From the NCBI GenBank assembly GCA_043228905.1, contig JBHGNT010000006.1, positions 20,956,001 through 21,020,000 on the forward strand: DNA of 64,000 bases, read 5' to 3'. Under the pieces are notes generated by a model. That model was not told the origin of the DNA. It made no database searches and worked only from the letters and a program-made list of their open reading frames with translations. The translations under genes and the position numbers were made by a program. This DNA comes from Azolla caroliniana. Its lineage: Eukaryota > Polypodiophyta. Shown piece by piece: positions 44,401 through 55,260 of the stretch. Numbering within the stretch: the stretch's first letter is position 1; every line of letters starts with the position of its first letter.

Positions 44401-45508
44401 GCAGGCTCCCCGGCAATGGTACCGGAAGTTCGACTCTTTCATGTCCGACGAAGGGTACCACAAAACGCAGTCCGATCACTGCGTGTTTGTGAAGAAGTTC
44501 GAAGGAGGAGACTTTCTAATACTCCTCCTGTACGTGGACGACATGTTGATCGTCGGACGGGACCAGGTCAAGATACGGATGCTGAAGAAAGCGCTTCACC
44601 GAACCTTCTCAATGAAGGACCTGGGTCCGGCGAGGCAAATACTAGGGATGCACATCATCCGGGACCGGAAGAAGAAGCAGTTGTGGCTGTCACAGGAGAA
44701 GTACGTGACAAAGGTGCTTCACCGGTTCAACATGTCGGAAGCAAGACTGGTCGGGTCAACCCTCCCGGCAAACTGCAAGTTGTCCAGCAAGCAAAGCCCC
44801 AAGACAAAGGCTGAGAAGGAGGACATGATGAAAGTACCATATGCCTCTGCCGTCGGAAGCTTGATGTACGCAATGGTGTGTACAAGACCGGACATAGGAT
44901 ATGCAGTCGGAGTGGTGAGCCGGTACATGAGCAATCCCAGCAAAGAGCACTGGAACGCGGCCAAGTGGATACTCCGATACCTGAAGGGCACGGCAAACGT
45001 GTGCCTCCGATTCGGCTCCGATAAGCCCGAACTCGACGGCTTTACCGATTCGGATATGTCGGCTGATGCAGATACCAGCCGGTCCACATCAGGGTATGTG
45101 ATGACGTATGCAGGGGGAGCTGTTTCGTGGCAGTCGAGGCTGCAGAAGACGGTTGCGTTGTCAACCACGGAGGCGGAGTACATGGCGGCTGTTGAAGCCG
45201 GCAAGGAAATAATATGGATGAAGGACTTCATTAGAGAGCTCGGTATCCGGCAGGAGGAGTACAGACTCTACTGCGACAGTCAGAGTGCCATCCACCTTGC
45301 GAAGAACGCGGCCTATCACTCCCGGACGAAGCACATCCAGCGAAGATATCACTAGATCCGGGAAAGGGTAGAAGACCACGAGTTCGTGTTGACGAAGATC
45401 CACACGGACGAGAACGGGTCAGATATGTTGACCAAAGTGCTCACACCCGACAAGCTGGAAGCGTGCCGGAAGAGGGTCGGACTGGAAAGACATCCCATGC
45501 CGAAGTGA
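41435..45508 (+). pseudogene. gag-pol: Copy B gag-pol polyprotein, two nonsense codons
   Basis: A 4074-nt frame from the ATG at 41435 (M-E-G-G-S-S-G-Q-S-G) to the TGA at 45506. Gag, CCHC knuckle (from codon 233, nt 42131), protease D-S-G (42392), integrase, RT Y-V-D-D (44531) and RNase H are all in place. TAG at 44159-44161 replaces the Gln codon of G-F-Q-Q-K-K-G. TAG at 45353-45355 replaces the Trp of R-Y-H-W-I-R-E-R. Both are single transitions, and in both the changed C lies in a CAG (CHG) context. Apart from these, the protein looks functional and is very similar to A and C. Confidence 0.96.
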
Positions 45509-45518
45509 AGGGGGAGTT

Positions 45519-46155
45519 TGTTGGGATTACGGTCCCTCCGGATGGGATGGTCGGATGTCCGGGAATCGGGAATGAAGACCCGAATGAGGAGTACCCGGTA
45601 TCGGAGCCGGATGATGAAGACCCGGTTCCGGATCCGGATGATGAAGACCCCGGCTACGGAGCCGGATGACGAATGTACCCGGAGAGAGATCCGGATGCGG
45701 GGACATATTTGTGAATATGTTTGCCAAGGGCCCTTGAGGCTATATTTGTAAATAGCCCGAAAGTCATATGTGTATAAATATGACTTAGGGCAAACAGTTT
45801 AGTTGTTGTTGCTCATTTTTCTGTTTTCCACTTAGAGGGAGCGAAGTGAGAGCAGCAGAGAGAGAGAGTGAGAGAGAGAGAAAGGAAGAGGTTGACGCCT
45901 CTGTGTAATACCGCCGCCTGTGGCGAGGACAGCGAGCTCAAGGTTGTCGCCTTGCAGCTCGCCATTGTACATTCCCTGCGTATAGTGATAGTTGGAGTCT
46001 TGCACTCCCGTGGTTTTTTTTCGTCTAGGGTTTTCCACGCTAAACCCTGTGCATTCGAGTCTCTCTCTCTGTGTTTTCGATTTTCTGCTGCATTGATTCG
46101 TGTTTCCTCGGTTGTGGTCGAGAGGTGAAGGTTTTGAAAGCGTCAATTCATAACA
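45519..46155 (+). repeat. Copy B 3' LTR (637 bp)
   Basis: Same length as the 5' LTR. I see three C/T or A/G differences: near 45894 and 45944, and in the segment gtctagggttttcc. Confidence 0.95.
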
Positions 46156-46160
46156 TAATG

Positions 46161-47420
46161 TGTATGAGGTTGGTTCGCACAAGAACCAACAACGTGGTAG
46201 GAGCCAAATGAGAAACAATAGCGGAATCTATATATGTAGAACCTGCAAGTCTAGGAGGACAAACATGGAGTGTCGTTATTTTTATAAGAAGGGACACCTC
46301 AAGAAAGATTGGTATGTCTTGGAAAATAAGAAAAAGGATAATGCTAAATCCAAAGGTGATGGGCATGGAAGACAATCTAGTGGTCTCACTTCCTCGTTGG
46401 AAATACAGGAAATCAATGTAACATGTGATGAGACTAACATTTGGTCCTAGATAATGTTACCACACATATTGGGTTGAATATGGTTTTTCCTCCATCCCAT
46501 ACGTGGTTGTTGGACTCCGGTGCATCTTTTCATGTGACTCCACATAAAGAGTGGTTCACATGTTATGAAGCCAAGTCACTCGGCAAAGTTAGACTTGGAG
46601 ACTCGCATCAATGTGATGTGATTGGTATTGGAGATATCTCAATGCATTTTAGTGATTGTTCTCATCTTATCATGAAAGATGTACGCCATGTTCCCCAACT
46701 AACTCGTAGTTCAATGTCCGTTGGTCAGCTTGATGACAACAGTTATGAGGTGATATTTTCTTCTGAATCCTTTCATATAACTAAAGGAAATATGATTATT
46801 GCAAAAGGGAACATTTGTTGGTTGTCACAAACTAGCCAATGATGGGCATTTGTCATGGCCGTTTAGGCCACGTGTCCTGAAATGGCATGGAAATTCTCTA
46901 TCTCTATGGCCATTTACCTAAGTTGTAATTTTCTAATTGTACATTGTGTGAATATTTCCAACATGGTAAGCAAACCAGAAATGCACATAAGACCCATTTT
47001 AACTCATCCACTAGACCATTGGATCTTGTTCACACGGATGTTTATGGACCTATACCCACAAGATCTTTGGGTGGTGCATTGTATTTTGTCACTTTCATTG
47101 ATGATGCCACCAGGAAAGTTTGGGTTTTTTCAATTACGGGAAAGGATGATGTATACCCTACTTCCAAAAAATGGATTGTTTCAATTGAGTTGGAAAAGGG
47201 CATCAAGATTAAGGCATTACGTTTGGACAATCAAGGTGAGTATACCTCTCACGAATTTGGTGACTTTTGTAAGTCTAGAGGTATTCATAGAGAGTTTACA
47301 GTACCTTACACCCCTATCCAAAATGATGTGGTTGAGAGGATTAATAGAACCATCTAGGACAAAGTTGTCTCTATGATCCACCACGCAAATCTCTTGCAAG
47401 GTTTTTGGGTAGAAGTTGTT
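46161..47420 (+). pseudogene. Copia E gag end, protease and integrase
   Basis: Continuation of E after copy B. It has a knuckle remnant C-R-Y-F-Y-K-K-G-H-L-K-K-D-W (46270-46315), protease W-L-L-D-S-G-A-S-F-H-V-T-P (46505), a pre-integrase piece C-E-Y-F-Q-H-G-K-Q-T-R (46946), and an integrase core with D-L-V-H-T-D-V, L-D-N-Q-G-E-Y and V-V-E-R-I-N-R-T. A TAG at 47355 and frame changes break it. The match to D stops near 47420, so RT and the 3' end are missing. Confidence 0.82.
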
Positions 47421-48214
47421 TAAATTGCAAGGTTATGGATGTAATCCTATTGAGATTGGGTTTCACATGAATATGGTGAACTTACAATTGAAATGCTCAT
47501 GTGATAGTAGTACTAGTGTTTGTCGGTTTCTGAAATTTGTTTTTGTCTTCAAGCTTTTACTCTTCACATGATAATTTTGAAGGATTGGTTGTGACTCACC
47601 CTTGTCTTCATGTATTGATATTGCAGGTACAAGGACTTGGGAAGACATTCATAGATTTAAGCATGCAAGGGTGTTATTTACATGGAGCTTCGAGTGCATG
47701 CTAGACGTGATCACCCGTTTGCTCGACCCTATGAAATTGATCTGATATGTCAAAGAAGTTGGAGCCACATGGAGAGAAGAAGAGATATGGGTGATGTTCT
47801 TAGTATGATTCACCCAACCCAACCCCCCATCCCTCTTGATGGATTGCGATGCAAGCACACAAAATTATAAACGCATATTCCATGCCAACACAGATAAACA
47901 AACAAACAATCATAACTAATTACATACAAACACATTTTAAAAAATACAAAATACACGAGTTGCTTTGCGATGCAAAATTTTAATAAAAAGGTACAAATTA
48001 ATCACTTTATGATGCCTATACGTGGATCGCTAATGACATAGCATAGGTATGGTACATTTGCAATGAAATTAGTGACACATTTTGGCATCGCTAATAGCCT
48101 ATTTTGTCGTAGGCTATAATTGATAGTTTACTAGTTTGAAATCATTAGGTTCAACATAATTAGATGATGTCATGTAATCTATTTCAAGGGGATACTTGGT
48201 ATATTGGTATGTCA

Positions 48215-48326
48215 ACAATATCCTAAATTACAAAGGACAGTGAATATTGGAAGCATCAATGGGTGAGTTGACAATATCCTAAATAACAAAGGATATTGAA
48301 TATTAGAAGCGTCAATGGGTGAGTTG
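48215..48326 (+). repeat. 56-bp tandem duplication
   Basis: Two copies (48215-48270, 48271-48326) beginning ACAATATCCTAAA and ending TGGGTGAGTTG, with a few substitutions. Confidence 0.75.
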
Positions 48327-48417
48327 TATTTCGAAGTTTCCATTATGAAGGAGCATTGGCATGGCAAATAATCCAACCATATACAAACTTAATATATAAA
48401 AATATAGAGAGAGATAT

Positions 48418-48555
48418 TTACATACATACACAATGTGTAAACATAAACACTTCTTTTGTTTATCTACAAACACAAACCAAATATATTTACATATATACAC
48501 AATGTGCAAACATGAACACTTCTTCTTTTTATGTATAGACACAAGCACATTTTAC
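48418..48555 (+). repeat. 69-bp tandem duplication
   Basis: Two copies sharing TACACAATGTG ... GAACACTTCTT-like sequence, with the units starting 69 bp apart (48427 and 48496). Confidence 0.65.
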
Positions 48556-49142
48556 AAACAAATATCACAAGGTTTATACCCCTAAGATTGTAGCCTCAAA
48601 TCCTTCTTAGTTTCGTTTTTCAAAGATAGTGCCAATACAAGGTTGCTTTCAGTAAAGCCTTATAAGATTAATGAAGACAAACAATGATCTTCAAAACATT
48701 CACACAAGCCATATTATGTTGCATCAAGTAGGGAATGTGAGAACACATAAGAGTCCATTGACAATCTAATGGTTTAAGTTGCGTTTTTCCTTGTTTGTTT
48801 TATTATAATAACCTTTGCAATGTTGCTTTTTACGAGTTTTATTGCAATAACCTTTTTTATTGTTGAAGTGTCACTTCTAATCTATACACATTTTTTGTCA
48901 ACTTGTGTGTAGGCTTTGCATGGGATCAACATTCATATATATATATATATATGGGTTATGATATTACTAGATTTCTACGGTTCTAGAAAATGCATCATAA
49001 TATCAATCATGTTTTCTTACCAACTTTAAAATTTGTTGTTCCCACCTTACCTTAGTAGCAAACACCATAATACTGAATTCTAGTATTGACAATCTAGTAT
49101 GACCAAGATTTTGTCCCATACCATGTTTGCAAACATATATTT

Positions 49143-52100
49143 CTAGCTTGATGAACTTGTCGCATTGGGAAGCTTCTTTATGTTCATAACTTTAATAACC
49201 GAACTTGCTCCAACGCGATGAAGAGCCACAATGGCATCTCCACGTTTGCAAAGGCCTTGTTCGAGAATTTGAGAGATAGTAGAGTTAACGATTTCATCAG
49301 ATGCATCATTATCCTTGCCTTGAGTGGATGCATCTGCCAAGAGTGGGATTAGGCCGCGACAAATAAGGGCATGGTGATAAGGGCACTCCTCACCAAAGGA
49401 CCATGTTAGGTGGTTGGTCTTGATTATTGGCACGACTACCGAAACTATAGGTACAGGGGGCCGATATTTGGCAACCAACTTAGCAGTGTCCCCTAATAAT
49501 GGTGAGGAAAACCAACTATCAGCTTATGTTATGAGATTGTTTATACATAAGATTGTGCACATAAATCCCATTACGAAGATTGGATCGATCGGTGCGCACG
49601 AGGCTAGGGTTTCTTCTTTTATCAATGTCCATGGGTGGACGACATGCTTTAATAACAACGGAATCCGAGTGTGTATACTACTATCGTTACCTGTGTGAGT
49701 TAGTACCATGATCAAGGATGCCCCCACTGTCCATGCTGCCCTTACGGCCGAGGAAGCTAAGCTTTCGAGCGGGGTAAGGGCCCGTGTTCTTATGGACCTC
49801 ATTCGGTGCTTGAAGATTCTATTATGGTCGAGTGAAGATTCCGCCTCAACGCATAAATGTGCCATCACCTTGACGGCCTCTTCGGGGAACGCACCTGCCG
49901 CAGTCTCTCCGCTCAACATAACCGCGTCGGTCCCATCTAATACTGCATTCGCCACATCCGTCGCTTCTGCCCTGCATTTTAAGCCTCACATTACAAATTC
50001 TGTGTTTTTGCCTTTCCCATCCTAAATTTGGTGTTAGCTTTAGTGATGCAAACATATGGGAAGGATATATTTATATGTATGTACGTATGTATATGTATAT
50101 GTAATCATGGTATCCAACTGTTGAATGCAACAAGCCAGACATTCTTTATCCATGAAAAAACCACATATATGGGTCACTCTAGTGGGGGCCTCCTACACGA
50201 ACACGCTTGGTGTCTCGACTGTTTTTACATATAGTGATGCCCCCCCAAGATCATGAGTACATATAGCCATGAGAGAAGGATGACCTTGACGGCCTTCGCG
50301 ACTTGATCATTGACTCTAGCATTTGGGTCGCCGTGATGACGGGCTTTCCAGCATCATTACACTTGTAGATCATCATCTTCTGTGCAAGGAAGATCTTCTC
50401 GATGGGAATCTCCATTCCGAGATCACCACGAGCAACCATGACACAATCTGTTTCGTGTAAGATTTCCTCAAAGTTGACAAGACCCTCTTGGTTCTCAATC
50501 TAGCATGTGACATAGTCAATTCAGTAATTACACGAGCGCTCATTGTGTATAATGAATGAGAAAGGAGGCTCCGACACAACTTCGAACTTTCTCTCAATAA
50601 CTTTTATCGTGTGGGTACGAAAACGCAGGAGATGTTTGATGCTCTTAGCTGGGAATGTGAGTAGGTTTGAAACCCAGAAGAACTTTGAGAATAAGAGAGA
50701 GAGAGAGAGATGGGACCTTAGAGATTATGTGGATGGTCCTGGCATGCTTGCCAAGCACATTTCGGAAATTGATGACATCTTGGGCCTTACGGATGAATGA
50801 GGCGGCAATGAAGTCGATCTTGTTCGGGATGCCCCACAAGAGGATATCATCCCGATCCTTATCAGTAAGAGTGGGTAGGTCCACAATGACACCGGGCAAG
50901 TTCACATTCTTCTTCTCGCCGAGCATTGCCGTGTTCTCGCAACGGCATCGGACAGTGCCACCGGCAACGTCACACGACAGGACAGTTAGTGTGATGCTTC
51001 CATCCGAGCAAAGAATCGTAGAGCCAGGTGTTACCGCCGATGCGAGGGTCTTATAGGTTATGGCGATGCGCGTTGCATCGCCCACCACACTATAATCATT
51101 GGTGATTGTGATCTCTTGCCCTTCTTTCAGTTGCACAGACTTTCCATCCTTGAGCATGCCGGTTCGAATCTCAGGTCCCTGTATATGTACATATATATAT
51201 ATAGATATATATATATACATATACATATACAACAGAATTAGATTACATGAATAGAACAATGTGATAATATACACTATCTCTGATTCGTTAAGGTACAAAT
51301 GTTGCTTATTTGTGAATGCATTTGATATGCATGTAAATATACAACAGAATTAGATTACATGAATAGCATAATGTGATAATGTACACTATCTCTGATTTGT
51401 TAAGGTACTAAGGTCTCTTATTTGTGAATGAAATTGACATGCATCATGAAAAGTAACTATAACAGGGGCCTCATTTGGTTTCTCTTTAGATAAGACCAAA
51501 ATGTGATAATATGTATACACTATCTCTGATTTGGTAAGGTAGTAATGTCTCTTTCTTGTTTGTGAATGTAATTGAATGTGATAATATGTATACACTATCT
51601 CTGATCTGGTAAGGAAGTAATGTCTCTTTCTTGTTTGTGAATGTAATTGATATGCATCATGAACCCTAAAATAGGGCCCCCCACCCACCCCATTTGGCTC
51701 CTATTTAGACAATCCAAAACCCATGTGATGGGATGTGAGAGATATAACAGCATCTGACCTAGTTTTGTATGAAAGAAAGAATCATTCAGAAAATTTGCAT
51801 GTGACCTAGTTTTGCAAGAAAGAAAGCATCATGCAGAATTTTGAAATTTTGAAATTTGCATGTGACCTAGAGTTTTGTATGGAAGAAAAGCATCATGCAG
51901 ACATTGCATCTGGGCCCTAGTTTTGTATGGAAGAAACGCAGGATGCAAAGATTGTGTGTGGATCAGGCGGAACCTACCTTAGTGTCGAGCATGACGGCGC
52001 ACATCAATTCGGTGTTCTGCATGGCTGTGTGGAGGTTGTCTAGGGTTTGCTGGTGGTATTCATAGGAGCCGTGGGAGAAGTTGAAGCGGGCAACGTTCAT

Positions 52101-52256
52101 CCCGGCGCGGAGGAGGCGTTCTAGCATGGGCACGTCACGAGATCGAGGCCCGAGAGTGCACACTATCTTGGTCTTCCGGCGCCGCAGGCCCATCTCCTCC
52201 TTCTCTGCTTCTTCCGCTCTCACGACCTTATTACAGCGCCTCACGAGCTCCTCCAT
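49143..52256 (-). CDS. Pyruvate kinase, cytosolic type, five exons
   Basis: Transfers phosphate from phosphoenolpyruvate to ADP, the last step of glycolysis. No transit peptide is seen, so it is probably cytosolic. Exons (minus): 52256-51978, 51178-50717, 50499-50285, 49971-49691, 49492-49143. All four introns are GT-AG (799, 217, 313 and 198 bp) and phases agree. The 1587-nt CDS gives 528 residues, close to the ~510 of plant cytosolic enzymes. It has a charged N-terminus of about 27 residues, then [10 protein letters not shown], the nucleotide-binding R-F-N-F-S-H-G, catalytic Lys and metal-binding Glu in K-I-E-N-Q-E-G (247-253), A-R-G-D-L-G with the metal Asp at about 273, and T-A-T-Q-M-L-E-S-M (from 303). 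The C-terminal domain runs from T-A-K-L-V-A-K-Y. The only intact host gene here. Confidence 0.95.
51229..51670. repeat. Tandem array in pyruvate kinase intron 1 (first)
   Basis: Two units start with ACAACAGAATTAG at 51229 and 51341 (112 bp apart). Two shorter units sharing ATGTGATAATA ... CACTATCTCTGAT start near 51500 and 51575. Confidence 0.75.
51735..51960. repeat. Tandem array in pyruvate kinase intron 1 (second)
   Basis: Four diverged units of roughly 50-60 bp around the core GACCTAGTTTTGTATG followed by GAAGAAA and GCATCATGCAG. Confidence 0.7.
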
Positions 52257-52482
52257 GGCTGGCCCTAGCCCCCCACAGGAATGAATCTTCGCCTCTCCTC
52301 CTCCTCCTCCTCCTCCTCAGCCCTAATGATCTCTCTGTTTCTCCTCCTCCTCCTCAACCCTAATGATCTCTCTGTTTCTCCTGCTCCTCCTCCTCCTCCT
52401 CAGCCCTAATGATCTCTCTGTTTCTCTCTGTTTCTCTCTGTCTCTCTGTCTCTGTCTCGTTGAACCCCCCCCTCTGGGGGGT
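52257..52482 (-). promoter_or_regulatory. Probable 5' UTR/proximal promoter of pyruvate kinase
   Basis: Directly upstream of the start codon lie runs of CTC/TCC repeats interrupted three times by CAACCCTAATGATC-type sequence (about 52290-52420). On the coding strand this is a GA/GGA-rich leader with repeated TTAGGG. A 7-bp hairpin follows: ACCCCCC (52464-52470) and GGGGGGT (52476-52482). I see no convincing TATA box, and the transcript start is unknown. Confidence 0.4.
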
Positions 52483-53190
52483 GCCACCCCTTTATTATTT
52501 ACTTATTTATTTATTTAATATAATTATTTATTTTTAACGATTATTTATTTTATCTACCTTCATTATTTGCTAGAATAAAAATATTTTTATTACTTTTATC
52601 CTTTTTATTTTTAATTGTTTTTATCCTTTTTATTTTTTATTATTTTTACTTTTTATTTTTATTACTTTTATCCTTTTTCTTTTTATTATTTTTATCCCTT
52701 TTTTGTATTTTTTATTTTTATTATTTTTATCCTTTTTATTTATATTATTTTTATCCTTTTCGTTTTTATTATTTTTATCCTTTTTATTTTTATTATTTTT
52801 ATCCTTTTTATTTATATTATTTTTATACTTTTTATTTATATTATTTTTATCCTTTTCGTTTTTATTATTTTTATCCTTTTTGTTTTTATTCTTTTTCTTT
52901 TTATTATTTTTATTATTTTTATTATTTTTATTATTTTTATTATTTTTATTATTTTTATTTGTATTTGTCTTATTTTTAATCTTTTCCTTATTCCACATCT
53001 TTTTATTCTATTTGCAATCTTTTTATATTTATTTCATCTATATAAAAAAACTTATCTATTTCATCTATCTATTTTATTTTTAAATATGCTCAATTTTATT
53101 TTTTATTTACTAATTTATTTAATATTTTATTTGATTATGTTATTGAATCAATTTAATTTTGGTGGCATCGTAAAGTCCATTGCATCTACA
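52483..53190. repeat. AT-rich minisatellite
   Basis: Almost pure TTTATT/TTATTTTTA repeats with TCCTTTT interruptions at fairly regular spacing between about 52590 and 52890, then (TTATTATTT)n. Long open frames here (Phe/Leu/Ile on plus, Lys/Asn on minus) come from the repeat and are not genes. Confidence 0.85.
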
Positions 53191-53235
53191 TTTCCATAAT
53201 ACCCATAATGTTATCGTAGTCACGGTTTTCCAAAT

Positions 53236-53614
53236 CTAAACAGATCGCACCTGCTTTCGAGGTTGCTGAAACGGACTAACTAATATCAATCTTCTGTTAT
53301 GTACCGTCTTGGCCTCTTGTATATCATCTGCCTCATACAACATCAAGCTGGAGTGTAAAATTCCCCACACCGCTACTCCCCATGAGAACAAGCAACCAAC
53401 ATTGACTGTTACGATGCTGCAAAGCTTGGTCTTCCAAAGGTATTGCTTGAGATATGGGAAACATTGTTGATAGTAGTTTGTGGGTAATATGATAACATGT
53501 GCGGTTCTCCAGAACATACTCATAAAAGAAGGATGAATATTCCTCACTTATGGAGGAAGGTGCCTCTCTTTGTGGTGACAAATCAAAGACCTCAATGGAA
53601 TTATCATCTTCCAT
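53236..53614 (-). other. Unrecognised minus-strand frames
   Basis: A frame starting M-E-D-D-N-S-I-E-V-F-D-L-S (53614) runs 93 codons and overlaps another in a second frame. Composition is protein-like, but I recognise no domain. No LTR or splice context is evident. It may be a gene fragment. Confidence 0.2.
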
Positions 53615-54779
53615 GGACCCTTTCTTGATACAAAACCAACATGCTAATGTACCGTTTAAGGTTCAAAAGCCCTGTATAAGTTGTTTTTCTATGTACAAGT
53701 TTAGGTGTACATACATTACGTTGTAAGCCTACGGGCAAATAACTTTTACTTGTATTTTTTCGATATTTTTAATACTATTGAAGAAAATCTTTCAAGGAAA
53801 AAATTAATTAATTAATTAATTAATTTTGGTGGTTTGTTTTTCAAAAATCTAATTTTTGGTGTTTATTCCACAAACATGATAGGAGTGAGTTCACACCAAG
53901 AGTTCGAAAGGTTCTCTAACCATCGGGGCAATGTTACGGGGTGATTCTTAGAGAAAGAAATAAAACAAAGAAGCAACGGTGATATCGATGTCAAGTCACG
54001 TTCCATTCTAAAGAAGACCTTGTCATCATATGTAAAACCTTGGCTTATCATTGGCTATGACCTATCTTCCTAAATCATGTGAATGTGGTCGTCCATGCAT
54101 GTCCTCCAACAAAAATTATCATTATCGAACACATGTTGGCATGTTAGGATATTACTACTATTTATCATGCATCTTTCTATATCATTATATGGTGTAGCAT
54201 ACATGTCCATATTCAATTGTTTGATGAAGGAAACATTGCCATACAATATTTCCACATGACTCAGCTCACTGGTGAAGAAAATGCCCCTAAGGGTTTAGGG
54301 TTTTCTAGGTTTAGGGTTTACCTAATTCGGTGAATTTACGAGAATTAGGTAAAGCCTAAACCATAAACAATAAACCCAGAAAGGTAGGATCAATTTGAAG
54401 TGTATGATCAATTGTTTGCTTGATCAAGTGTGTTGAGTTGGGCATCTAGAGAGGTGGTCAAAACAACAAATGTTACATGCCTAAGTTCAATAAAGACAAC
54501 ATCAAAACTTTGAACAATTTGTCTTGTCTTAGGATCCCACAATCTTAGCCAATGTTCCTAAGCAAGGTGCTCTTATGTGAGTGAGACTGCAACTTTCTCT
54601 CTCATCCTTGGACACAAGGGCAAATGCTTCAAATTGGAAGATTCATAACTTTTCATAGTTAGGACATCTCTCTACTTAGAGCTATTCTAGGGTGTTGAAG
54701 TTGAGAGGTCTACTCTGTGACATGTTGATTATGTGTATTGCCATGAATAGAGTCTCAACCTAGAAGTGCCATCAAATAG
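53615..54779. other. Intergenic DNA with a telomere-motif hairpin
   Basis: No recognised gene. Arms 54308-54328 and 54342-54362 form an inverted repeat (GGTTTAGG ... CCTAATTC with GAATTAGG ... CCTAAACC). Two TTTAGGG units, the plant telomere motif, lie at 54290-54320. A (TTAA)n run is at 53806-53825. Minus-strand frames at 53863-54051 and 54070-54255 have no known motifs. Confidence 0.45.
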
Positions 54780-55260
54780 ACCAGAGTGCTCATCATGGCA
54801 ACAATTCTCTCCTAAATTGTTTGGTTCATGCATTTGTGCGATGTCATTTGGCTTCGGGTTATAAGGTGTAGTGAATTCACGTCAGAAACCTCTTTGTTTG
54901 CAAAACAATATGAATTCATTGGATTTATACTCTCCCTCATTACTAGATCATTGATGTTTCAACTTTCAATCCTTTTTATTCTTGACCATTGCAAGCAAAT
55001 CTTGGAAGACAACAAAGAATTTGTCTTTGGTCCTCATCGGATAGACCGATACCTTCATGGTAGAATCATTAATGAATGTGACAATGTATGAGGCCCTACC
55101 AAGAGACTGATGCGACATAGACCCACAAACATCCGAATGGACCAAATAGAGAGGTTTTGATTCTCTAGGTGTCTAGCCCAGTGGGGTGAGACTACGTGTT
55201 CACCATACTAACAATTACTACAAAGTTTATCGTAAGAGTAGGAGGGCATGGGAATGTAAT
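54780..55260 (-). pseudogene. Copia G integrase remnant
   Basis: On the minus strand, fragments read C-S-N-C-x-Y-G-E-H, then L-V-H-S-D-V-C-G-S-M, S-L-G-R-A-S-Y-I-V-T-F-I-N-D-S-T, and N-E-G-E-Y-K-S-N-E-F, F-C-K-Q-R-G-F. These are the pre-integrase end and integrase core of a Copia element of the D/E type. The first catalytic region is preserved, the second Asp region is degraded (S-N-E-G-E-Y), and stops are frequent. Confidence 0.7.

Larger units (their letters stand above)
40767..46155 (+). mobile_element. Full-length Ty1/Copia element, copy B
   Basis: 5389 bp with the duplication TAATG (40762-40766 and 46156-46160). The two LTRs are both 637 bp and differ at three positions that I can see, so the insertion is young. 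The primer site is TGGTATCAGAGC (41407-41418). The polypurine tract AAGGGGGAG is at 45509-45517. The 4074-nt gag-pol has two nonsense codons. The LTR 3' end (TTCATAACA) differs from those of A and C. Confidence 0.96.
47421..49142. other. Intergenic DNA downstream of pyruvate kinase
   Basis: AT-rich, with two tandem duplications listed separately and an (AT)n run near 48940. No coding sequence recognised. The pyruvate kinase 3' UTR and polyadenylation site must lie in 48900-49142, but I cannot fix them. Confidence 0.5.

Noticed and set aside
52615-53199. Long open frame resembling a polytopic membrane protein (Phe/Leu/Ile-rich)
   Set aside because: The DNA is an AT minisatellite and both strands are open for that reason. 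There is no start context, conserved motif or codon structure.
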